From Betaproteobacteria bacterium (GTDB lineage: Bacteria > Pseudomonadota > Gammaproteobacteria > Burkholderiales > Burkholderiaceae_C), in contig RFWA01000161.1 of assembly GCA_009922295.1 (NCBI GenBank), positions 1 to 6,091 of the forward strand: 6,091 bases of DNA, read 5' to 3'. Positions 1 to 5,786 of this stretch are shown piece by piece (positions within the stretch are counted from its first letter, which is position 1; every line of letters begins with the position of its first letter). The translations under genes and the position numbers were made by a program. A model generated the notes under the pieces. The model did not search any database, was not told the origin of the DNA, and worked only from the letters and a program-made list of their open reading frames with translations.

Positions 1-2172
1 GCCGCTCAGGTGGGCCATGATGCGCAGCTCGATCTGGCTGTAGTCGGCGCTGGCGATCAGGCTGCCCGGCGGCGCCACAAAGGCCTCGCGCACGCGCCGG
101 CCCTCTGCGGTACGCACCGGGATGTTTTGCAGGTTGGGGTCATTGCTGGAGAGCCGCCCGGTCACCGCCACCGCCTGCGCATAGTGGGTATGGACCCGGC
201 CGGTGCGCGGGTGTGCCAGCTGTGCCAGTTTGTCGGTGTAGGTCCCTTTGAGCTTGGACAGGCCCCGGTGCTCCAGAATTTTGGCTGGCAGCGGGTAGTC
301 TTCGGCCAGTTTTTCCAGCACTTCTTCGTCGGTGCTGGGGGCGCCGGTCGCAGTTTTTTTGACCACCGGCAAGCCGAGCTGGGTGAAAAAAATCTCGCCA
401 ATCTGCTTCGGGCTGCCCAGGTTGAAGGGCTGGCCGGCCAGGGCGTGGGCCTCGCCTTCGAGTTGCAGGATGCGCTGGCCCAGTTCGTGGCTCTGCAGCG
501 CCAGCATGGGCGCGTCGATCAACACGCCGTTGCGCTCAATGCGGTACAGGGCCTCGCTGCTGGCGATTTCCATCTGGTAAATGAAGCGCAGCTTGTCGTC
601 GGCTTCCAAGCTGGGCCACAGGGTGCGGTGCACATCGAGCGTCTGGTCCGAGTCTTCGCACGAGTACTCGGCAGCGCGGGCAATGTCCACCTGCGAAAAC
701 GAAATCTGTCCCACGCCCTTGCCGCACAGGTCCTCATAGCTGATGCCACCACGCCCGAGGTGGCGCTCGGCCAGGCTGGCTAGGCCGTGGGGCTTGTGGA
801 CTTCAATCACATAGCTCTGCAGCATGGTGTCGTGCGCGTAGCCCTGCACCTCGATGCCGTGGTTGGCAAACACATGGCGGTCGTACTTGACGTGCTGTCC
901 CAGCTTGGGCCGGTTGGCGTCTTCCAGCCAGGGCTTGAGCCGGGCCAGCACCTCGGCCCGGGGCAACTGGTCGGGGGCACCCGGGTAGTCGTGCGCCAGC
1001 GGCACATAAGCCGCCTCGCCGGGCTGCACCGAAAAGCTCAAACCCACGATCTCGGCGCGCATCTCATTGAGCGAGGTGGTCTCGGTGTCCAGCGCCACCA
1101 GATCAGCAGCCTGCAGCCGCGCTTGCCAACGCTCGAAGGCGGGCCAGTCCAGCACAGTCTCGTAGGCCAGGTTGTTGGGCCGCGCCAGGGTTGGCGCTGC
1201 AGCGGCCTCAGGTTCGTCAAACAGCCCGGGCTCGCTGGCGCGGGGCTTGCGCGCGGCCGGCGCGGCAAGCGCACCTTCGCCGGCGACGGCCCGGGCCAGG
1301 CCCTTGAACCCAAATTTTTCGTAAAAAAGCCTCAGAGCCCCCGTGTCTTCTAACCCGGTTGCTATGGAATCGAGAGCAGGCAGGTTCGGTACCCAGGCAC
1401 CCAGGTCGCAATCCACCTTGATGCTGAGCAACTGCCGCCCGGTGGGCAGCCAGTCCAGCGCTTTCTTCAGGTTTTCGCCGGCCACGCCCTTGATCTCGTC
1501 CACATGGGCGACCACCGCCGCCAGCGAACCGTATTCCTGCAGCCACTTGGCCGCAGTCTTGGGGCCGACCTTGGCCACGCCGGGCACGTTGTCCACCGCG
1601 TCGCCGACAAGGGTCTGGTAATCGACCATGAGGTGCGGCGGGACGCCAAATTCGGCCTCGACACCGGCCACATCGCGCCGGCGGCCGTTCATGGTGTCCA
1701 CAATCGTGATGCGGGAGTTGACCAGTTGCGCCAGGTCCTTGTCGCCGCTGCTGACAATCACCTCGACGCCTTGCCCCGCAGCAATCACGGCCAGGGTGCC
1801 GATCACGTCGTCCGCCTCCACACCCGGCACGTCCAGAATTTTCCAACCCATCAGCCGCACCACTTCGTGGATCGGCTCAATCTGAGCGCGCAAGTCGTCA
1901 GGCATGGGCGAGCGGTGACCCTTGTACTCGGGGTAAATGGCATCGCGAAAGGTCGGACCGTGCGCATCAAACACGCAGGCAGCATAGTCGGCCGGCACAT
2001 CTTTGCGCAGCTTTTGCAACATATTGATCATGCCGCGGATGGCCCCGGTGGGCGGACTGGCCGGGTCGCCCGGCACGGCACGCAGGTCTGGCATGGCGTG
2101 GAAGGCCCGGTACAGGTAGCTCGAACCATCAACCAGGAGCAGAGTTTTGGGCGGCGTGGGGATATCAGTCAT
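1..2172 (-). CDS. polA: DNA polymerase I, 3' part missing (cut by window edge)
   Basis: Cytoplasmic repair and replication polymerase that removes RNA primers, fills gaps and proofreads. The 724 codons seen here (family length is about 900-950) start at the ATG at 2172-2170 and run off the left edge in frame. The 5' nuclease domain covers about residues 8-270, with metal-binding acidic residues D15, D68, E119/D121/D122, D144/D146 and D191/D194, followed by a helix-hairpin-type GVAKVGPKTAAKWL stretch near 198-211. The 3'-5' exonuclease domain keeps its catalytic set: D362 and E364 (DTET), D431 (KYD), Y503 and D507 (YSCED), so proofreading is probably active, unlike in some PolA proteins. Polymerase motif A (SADYSQIELR, D710) lies at the very edge; motifs B and C are outside. 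No convincing Shine-Dalgarno is seen: GGCAGG directly abuts the ATG. The gene is divergent from the thrB run. Confidence 0.98.
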   Translation of the reverse strand, partial: MTDIPTPPKTLLLVDGSSYLYRAFHAMPDLRAVPGDPASPPTGAIRGMINMLQKLRKDVPADYAACVFDAHGPTFRDAIYPEYKGHRSPMPDDLRAQIEPIHEVVRLMGWKILDVPGVEADDVIGTLAVIAAGQGVEVIVSSGDKDLAQLVNSRITIVDTMNGRRRDVAGVEAEFGVPPHLMVDYQTLVGDAVDNVPGVAKVGPKTAAKWLQEYGSLAAVVAHVDEIKGVAGENLKKALDWLPTGRQLLSIKVDCDLGAWVPNLPALDSIATGLEDTGALRLFYEKFGFKGLARAVAGEGALAAPAARKPRASEPGLFDEPEAAAAPTLARPNNLAYETVLDWPAFERWQARLQAADLVALDTETTSLNEMRAEIVGLSFSVQPGEAAYVPLAHDYPGAPDQLPRAEVLARLKPWLEDANRPKLGQHVKYDRHVFANHGIEVQGYAHDTMLQSYVIEVHKPHGLASLAERHLGRGGISYEDLCGKGVGQISFSQVDIARAAEYSCEDSDQTLDVHRTLWPSLEADDKLRFIYQMEIASSEALYRIERNGVLIDAPMLALQSHELGQRILQLEGEAHALAGQPFNLGSPKQIGEIFFTQLGLPVVKKTATGAPSTDEEVLEKLAEDYPLPAKILEHRGLSKLKGTYTDKLAQLAHPRTGRVHTHYAQAVAVTGRLSSNDPNLQNIPVRTAEGRRVREAFVAPPGSLIASADYSQIELRIMAHLSG

Positions 2173-2211
2173 CCTGCCATTTTGCCTGTGCCCGACCAAG
2201 GCCACTGGTTC

Positions 2212-2217
2212 TACAAT
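2212..2217 (+). promoter_or_regulatory. Candidate -10 element of the DUF2782-thrB operon, possibly leaderless
   Basis: TACAAT matches the sigma-70 -10 consensus at 5 of 6 bases. It ends 7 bases before the A of the ATG at 2225, which is the usual distance from -10 to a transcription start, and no Shine-Dalgarno precedes that ATG. A leaderless mRNA is therefore plausible. No good -35 lies at 16-18 bp; the nearest TTG-like hexamer (TTGCCT, 2182-2187) is 24 bp upstream, which is too far. The whole 52-bp gap (2173-2224) must also hold the divergent polA promoter, for which I see only a weak CAAAAT-like hexamer on the minus strand (2184-2179). Confidence 0.4.
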
Positions 2218-2224
2218 GTGCACC

Positions 2225-2515
2225 ATGCGCTCTTCACTCATATTGCCCCTGTTTCTTGCCGGTCTGAGCCTGTGTCAGGCCCAGACCACCGTCCCTAGCC
2301 AAGCCCCGGCCGGAGCAACCCGCCCGGTCACCGTGGGTGCGGGTGTGGAAAAGCTTACCGAGCGCATCCAAATTGAAGATTCCGGTTCCCGCATCGACGA
2401 GCTGCGGGTCGGCGGCGAAACCCGCAGCATCACGGTACAACCCAAGGGCGACATGCCAAGCTACCAGGTGCAGCCCGGCAGCGGCCAGCGCAGCTGGAAA
2501 ATAGCGGTTTTCTAG
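2225..2515 (+). CDS. Small exported DUF2782-type protein
   Basis: A 96-aa protein of unknown function. Residues 1-20 form a signal peptide (MRSSLILPLFLAGLSLCQA, likely cut at CQA/Q). The mature part is short, with a VEKLTERIQIEDSGSRIDELRVGGETRSITVQPK core and a YQVQP...W end. This pattern, the size and the position between polA and thrB fit the DUF2782 family, which I recall in the same place in Pseudomonas. The ATG at 2225 is chosen because the signal peptide begins there; an in-frame ATG at 2216 would add MCT, and a longer upstream extension would run into the polA start region. The stop lies 5 bases before thrB, so the two are very likely co-transcribed. Export suggests an envelope role unrelated to the kinase reaction, but nothing in the sequence defines it. 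Confidence 0.85.
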   Translation: MRSSLILPLFLAGLSLCQAQTTVPSQAPAGATRPVTVGAGVEKLTERIQIEDSGSRIDELRVGGETRSITVQPKGDMPSYQVQPGSGQRSWKIAVF

Positions 2516-2520
2516 GCACC

Positions 2521-3519
2521 ATGGCGGTCTATACCGAAGTCTCGGCGCAAGAGGCCAGCACGCTGCTGCAACAACTGCAACTGGGCCAGTTGCTGACATT
2601 GCAGGGCTGCTCCGGCGGCATTGAAAACACCAACTACTTTGTCACTACCGAGCTGGCCGGCCAGCAACGCGAACTGGTGCTGACACTGTTTGAGCGGCTC
2701 AGCTTCGAGCAGCTGCCTTTTTACCTGCGGCTGATGAAACACCTGGCCCAGCGTGGTATTCCGGTGCCTGACCCGAGTGCGAATCGCGACGGTGACCTGG
2801 TGTTTGCTCTGAAAGGCAAGCCGACCGCGGTGGTGGAGCGCTTGCGCGGCAGCAGCGAACTGCAGCCCCGAGCCGTGCACTGCGCGGCCGTAGGCGATAT
2901 GTTGGCCCGCATGCACCTGGCTGGCCGCGACTTTGAGCTGCGCCAACCTAACCTTCGCGGCCTGGACTGGTGGCGAGACACGGTACCCGTGGTGCTGCCC
3001 TACCTCAACCCGGCTCAAGCTGAGTTGATCCAAAGCGAATTGGCTTACCAGGTCCACGTAGCACAAGGCGCCTACTACGCGGCGCTGCCGCGAGGGCCGA
3101 TCCACGCTGACCTGTTCCGTGACAACGTGATGTTCGAGCAAATTGATGGTCATCCTCGGCTGTCAGGGTTCTTTGACTTTTACTTCGCAGGCGTGGACAG
3201 TTGGCTGTTTGATCTGGCGGTGTGCCTGAACGACTGGTGCGTGGACCTGGCCACGGGACGCCCTGATACCGCGCGGGCCGATAGTTTTGTCACCGCCTAT
3301 GAGCGTGTGCGACCGCTGACCGGCGCCGAACGGCGTTTGCTGCCCGCCATGCTGCGTGCCGGCGCCCTGCGCTTTTGGTTGTCACGCCTGTGGGACTTCT
3401 ACCTGCCACGCGAGGCCAGCATGCTCAAGGCGCACGATCCCGGTCACTTCGAGCGCATCCTGCGTGAGCGGCTCACACAGCCGATCGTGCTGAACGGCTG
3501 GCAGTCAGAGACCGCATGA
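2521..3519 (+). CDS. thrB: Homoserine kinase (APH-fold, ThrB of the Pseudomonas type)
   Basis: A cytoplasmic enzyme that phosphorylates L-homoserine with ATP to O-phosphohomoserine, the step before threonine synthase. The 332-aa protein belongs to the aminoglycoside-phosphotransferase-fold ThrB group (usual length about 315-335), not the GHMP-kinase ThrB of E. coli. Visible marks are the glycine/asparagine loop SGGIENTNYF (31-40), the catalytic loop PIHADLFRDN with H195, D197 and N202, and the metal-binding DFYFAG with D219, followed by the family-typical SWLFDLAVCLNDWC. The ATG at 2521 matches the usual N-terminus (MxVYTxVS) and has a weak AGG five bases upstream. Its stop overlaps the next start (ATGA, 3516-3519), suggesting translational coupling. 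The position beside polA and the DUF2782-type gene is a conserved arrangement, as I recall it. All key residues are present. Confidence 0.95.
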   Translation: MAVYTEVSAQEASTLLQQLQLGQLLTLQGCSGGIENTNYFVTTELAGQQRELVLTLFERLSFEQLPFYLRLMKHLAQRGIPVPDPSANRDGDLVFALKGKPTAVVERLRGSSELQPRAVHCAAVGDMLARMHLAGRDFELRQPNLRGLDWWRDTVPVVLPYLNPAQAELIQSELAYQVHVAQGAYYAALPRGPIHADLFRDNVMFEQIDGHPRLSGFFDFYFAGVDSWLFDLAVCLNDWCVDLATGRPDTARADSFVTAYERVRPLTGAERRLLPAMLRAGALRFWLSRLWDFYLPREASMLKAHDPGHFERILRERLTQPIVLNGWQSETA

Positions 3520-4253
3520 AGCTGCAACTTGTCCCGGCACGCACCGGCTTCACTTGGATCAAGCTCGGCATCCGAACTTTCTTGCGCCAGCCGCTGGCGC
3601 TCACTGGCCTGTTCTTCATGTTCATGGCGGCCATGACTTTGGTCAGCAAGCTGCCGCTGATCGGCGTACCGCTGGCCATGGTGCTGCTGCCCGGCACCAC
3701 CCTGGGCCTGATGGCCGCCACCCGCGAAGCGGCTGCCGGCAAATTTCCGATGCCCTTGATGCTACTGACCGGGTTCCGCGCCGGGCCGCAGGCCTTGCGG
3801 TCAATGCTGATCCTGGGCTCGCTCTACGCCCTGGGCTTTTTGGCCGCACTGGGCACTTGCTGGATGGTCGATGGCGGCGGCTTTGCCCGGGTCTATCTGG
3901 GCGGCGAGTCGCCCAGCGCAGAAGCCATGATGGAGCCCGGTTTTCAGGGGGCGATGTGGGCCTTTATCGCGATTCACCTGCCGGTGTCGCTGCTGTTCTG
4001 GCATGCGCCAGCGCTGGTGCATTGGCACGGACTGCCGCCAGTCAAGAGCGTGTTTTTCAGCATGGTGGCCTGCCTTCGCAACCTGCGCGCCCTGCTGGTT
4101 TTTGGCCTGAGCTGGATGTTGGTACTGATCCTGGCCTTGCTGGCCGGAAGCCTGATTTTTCCTGTGCTGCTGCTCATGGCCGCCATGTTCTTTTGCTCGC
4201 TGTATTTCACCTACCGCGACACGTTTGAGTCACCCTCGGGAGACGCGCCGTGA
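3516..4253 (+). CDS. BPSS1780-family multi-pass inner-membrane protein
   Basis: A 245-aa integral membrane protein of unknown function. Hydrophobic segments lie near residues 27-45, 48-67, 97-117, 147-166, 193-211 and 211-231, the last two almost continuous, giving about six membrane spans. The N-terminus MKLQLVPARTGFTWIKLGIRTFLRQPLAL and the FWHAPALVHWHGLPPVKSVFFSM stretch (161-183) match what I remember of the BPSS1780 family, common in Burkholderiales next to thrB. No enzymatic motif is apparent. The start overlaps the thrB stop by 4 bp, with only a weak GAG five bases upstream, so translation probably depends on ribosomes finishing thrB. The end overlaps the FecR-domain gene as GTGA (4250-4253). 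The family assignment is from memory; the membrane topology is read directly. Confidence 0.82.
   Translation: MKLQLVPARTGFTWIKLGIRTFLRQPLALTGLFFMFMAAMTLVSKLPLIGVPLAMVLLPGTTLGLMAATREAAAGKFPMPLMLLTGFRAGPQALRSMLILGSLYALGFLAALGTCWMVDGGGFARVYLGGESPSAEAMMEPGFQGAMWAFIAIHLPVSLLFWHAPALVHWHGLPPVKSVFFSMVACLRNLRALLVFGLSWMLVLILALLAGSLIFPVLLLMAAMFFCSLYFTYRDTFESPSGDAP
4238..4242 (+). promoter_or_regulatory. Ribosome binding site supporting the GTG start at 4250
   Basis: GGGAG lies 7 bases before the GTG at 4250. It is the clearest Shine-Dalgarno in this operon and the main reason for preferring GTG, which overlaps the upstream TGA stop, over any start further inside the gene. Confidence 0.7.
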
Positions 4254-5017
4254 CCCAGCACCGATTGGCAAATCGTACCGAACGAGAAGTCCTGTGGTTC
4301 CAGCGCCGCAGCTTTTTGCGCGCTGCGGCGCTGTGGACCAGCCTGGGCGGCACACTGGGCGCACAAGCCCAAGGCCGCAGCAACATCGTGACGCTGGTAG
4401 GCGACGCCCAGGCCAACGGCATCCGATTGCAAGCCGATCAGACTATCCGGAATGGCGACGAACTGCTTACGGGCCCCGGCGCCAGCCTGGTCTTTGTGAT
4501 GGGCGACTCAGCCTTTCACCTGCGCCAGAACTCAAGGCTGAAGGTCGAGGGTGACACAGGTGGGGTCGTCGTCAACGCGCTGCGCCTTTTGACGGGCGGC
4601 GTCATCAGCGTCTGGGGCAAAGGCCCGCAACGAAAGATTTCAACACCAACGGCGACCGCAGGTATCCGTGGCACCGGGGTCTACGCCGAGGTTTTTCCAG
4701 AGCAGGACAACCGCAGCTACCTCTGCATCTGCTACGGCGTGGTGGACCTGGAGGCCAGCACCGAGCGCAAACTGGTGCAGGCCGAATACCACGACGCCCA
4801 TTGGGTCGAACCCATAGCGCGCAACGGCCGTTTGCTGACCCCCGCACCACTGCTGAACCACACCGACGAAGAGATTGAGTACCTGGCGCAATTGGTGAAC
4901 CAGCGCGCCGCCTGGCAAATCACCGGCCGAAAAGGCGCCAAAGACGCCAGCAGCTATGGCGGCTACGGGAGCCTTGGCAGCAGCGATCCCTCAAGCTTCG
5001 GCAAGACATCCCCCTGA
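4250..5017 (+). CDS. FecR-domain exported protein with twin-arginine-like signal
   Basis: A 255-aa protein starting with GTG. Residues 19-24 (RRSFLR) followed by a hydrophobic AAALWTSLGG stretch and AQA near 38-40 form a Tat-type signal, so it is probably exported folded to the periplasm. The mature part begins with NIVTLVGDAQ and carries a FecR-like beta domain (about 45-168): IRNGDELLTGPGASLVFVMGD, a basic HLRQNSRLKVE strand, and the diagnostic STPTATAGIRGTGVYAEV (131-148). A CIC pair (C159, C161) and H181/H184 could bind metal, which is inference only. The C-terminus is Gly/Ser-rich and probably disordered. Classical FecR is an anti-sigma factor paired with FecI and a TonB receptor; none is present here and there is no N-terminal anti-sigma segment, so a structural or ligand-sensing role is more likely. 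It is translationally coupled to the upstream membrane-protein gene. Confidence 0.85.
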   Translation: MTQHRLANRTEREVLWFQRRSFLRAAALWTSLGGTLGAQAQGRSNIVTLVGDAQANGIRLQADQTIRNGDELLTGPGASLVFVMGDSAFHLRQNSRLKVEGDTGGVVVNALRLLTGGVISVWGKGPQRKISTPTATAGIRGTGVYAEVFPEQDNRSYLCICYGVVDLEASTERKLVQAEYHDAHWVEPIARNGRLLTPAPLLNHTDEEIEYLAQLVNQRAAWQITGRKGAKDASSYGGYGSLGSSDPSSFGKTSP

Positions 5018-5064
5018 GCCAAGGGTGGCTTGGACACTCTGCCACAAGCGGGCAGCGCGGCTCT

Positions 5065-5082
5065 TTGTCACGAAATCGTCAT
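5065..5082 (+). promoter_or_regulatory. Pho box (PhoB-binding direct repeat)
   Basis: TTGTCAC, a 4-base A-rich spacer (GAAA) and TCGTCAT form two 7-bp direct repeats 11 bp apart, as in the E. coli Pho box consensus CTGTCAT-AAAT-CTGTCAC. The GTCA core is intact in both halves; each half departs from CTGTCAT at two positions. It sits 10 bp upstream of a -10-like hexamer, the spacing seen at PhoB-activated promoters, where the box stands in for the -35. The downstream exported proteins, one perhaps an alkaline phosphatase, fit phosphate-starvation control. I see no second box in register on either side. Confidence 0.7.
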
Positions 5083-5092
5083 CCTGAAGACT

Positions 5093-5098
5093 AATAAT
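5093..5098 (+). promoter_or_regulatory. -10 element of the putative PhoB-dependent promoter
   Basis: AATAAT (5 of 6 to TATAAT), inside TAATAAT, starts 11 bases after the last base of the Pho box, that is, a 10-bp gap. No canonical -35 lies 17 bp upstream, as expected for an activator-dependent promoter. The predicted transcription start is near 5104-5106, giving a leader of about 39 bases to the ATG at 5144. The rest of the 5018-5143 gap shows only weak competing 5-bp hairpins (5019-5055). Confidence 0.6.
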
Positions 5099-5143
5099 TG
5101 ACCGGAGCGGTCGCGGGCCTTGCGCCGCCGTACCTCTCCAGCC

Positions 5144-5707
5144 ATGACTCACAATTTTTCGGTTTTTATCCGGTCTGTGTCCCGATCTTGGGGCCCTGCA
5201 CTGGGCGTATTGCTCAGCCTTGTTCTGCTACCAGGAACAGGCCTGGCACAAGATCCCAACACACAAGAACCCATCATCGAGTTGTCGTTTCGCGATTTCT
5301 TTCGTCTGCCTGTTGGCCCAGGCGGTGTCGAGTTTTCCGAGCGCTTGGCCCGTGCCAATGGGCGCCAGGTGCGTCTGACCGGGTACATGGTGCAGCGGGA
5401 GACCGCGACCCCGGGCCAGTTTTTGCTGACACCGCGGCCGGTACAGATGAGCGAGCACGCCGACGGCGACGCCAATGATCTGCCGCCAGCCACCGTGCTG
5501 GTTCGGCTAGACCCTACGCAGACCGATTGGGCGGTGCCCCATGTTCGGGGCCTGGTTGGCGTGACCGGCGTTCTTCGCGTGGGTCGCCGTGAAGAAGCTG
5601 ATAACCAGGTGTTCTGGGTTGGCCTGGAATTAGGCCCGGATGCCACACGCAGCATGACCGTGTTTGACATGGCCAGTTACCTTCACCAGCAGCAACACCG
5701 CCACTGA
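5144..5707 (+). CDS. Exported protein of unknown function, possibly DUF3299-like
   Basis: A 187-aa protein. Residues 1-35 form a signal peptide (basic n-region, hydrophobic ALGVLLSLVLLP, cleavage near GLA/Q), so it is periplasmic; there is no lipobox cysteine, and the mature protein has no cysteine at all. The mature part has an amphipathic IIELSFRDFFRLPVGPGGVEFSERL segment, then GRQVRLTGYMVQ (73-84), a QFLLTPRP strand, and the DLPPATVLVRLD and VRGLVGVTGVLRVG strands (112-147). The VRLTGYMV...FLLTP order recalls DUF3299-type small beta-barrel proteins, but the match is from memory and weak. The ATG at 5144 lacks a Shine-Dalgarno; an in-frame TTG at 5120 has a distant GGAG and would add eight residues (MRRRTSPA). 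It lies first behind the Pho box and 79 bp before the next exported protein, so joint phosphate control is inferred. Confidence 0.8.
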   Translation: MTHNFSVFIRSVSRSWGPALGVLLSLVLLPGTGLAQDPNTQEPIIELSFRDFFRLPVGPGGVEFSERLARANGRQVRLTGYMVQRETATPGQFLLTPRPVQMSEHADGDANDLPPATVLVRLDPTQTDWAVPHVRGLVGVTGVLRVGRREEADNQVFWVGLELGPDATRSMTVFDMASYLHQQQHRH

Positions 5708-5786
5708 CCTCGCCAACCCGGGTCCCAGCGCCAACACCGACGCGCAGAACTCTTTGCCATTTTTCAGCCAATCAACGGACCTTACG

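Noticed and set aside
10..1353. Long plus-strand open frames (10-783 and 787-1353, same frame) opposite polA
   Set aside because: They are exact antiparallel to polA codons, a known effect of GC-rich codon bias. Their translations are low-complexity and resemble no family, while the minus strand carries all polA active-site motifs.
2182..2217. TTGCCT (2182-2187) as the -35 partner of TACAAT
   Set aside because: The 24-bp spacer is far outside the 16-18 bp range.
1504..2298. Plus-strand frame opposite the start of polA and running into the DUF2782-type gene
   Set aside because: It is in the codon-aligned shadow frame of polA, has no family motif, and would overlap both the polA start and the signal peptide of the real downstream gene.
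2512..3153. Minus-strand 213-aa open frame opposite thrB
   Set aside because: It is the shadow of thrB codons, which encode a complete catalytic set on the plus strand. No start signal or domain is visible in the shadow.
3554..4228. Alternative plus-strand frame within the membrane-protein gene
   Set aside because: It is Arg/Gly/Ala/His-rich without structure, whereas the 3516 frame gives clear membrane spans and is joined by 4-bp overlaps at both ends.
5019..5055. Possible terminator after the FecR-domain gene: CCAAG/CTTGG (5019-5033), GTGGC/GCCAC (5025-5045) and CTGCC/GGCAG (5039-5055) stems
   Set aside because: Each stem is only 5 bp, they exclude one another, and none is followed by a T-run. 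This is not enough to call an intrinsic terminator, though a weak or Rho-dependent stop is possible.
5098..5478. Plus-strand 126-aa frame overlapping the 187-aa exported protein
   Set aside because: It has no signal or domain pattern and is rich in Arg and Cys in a shadow-like manner; the 5144 frame has a signal peptide and a coherent beta-rich mature part.
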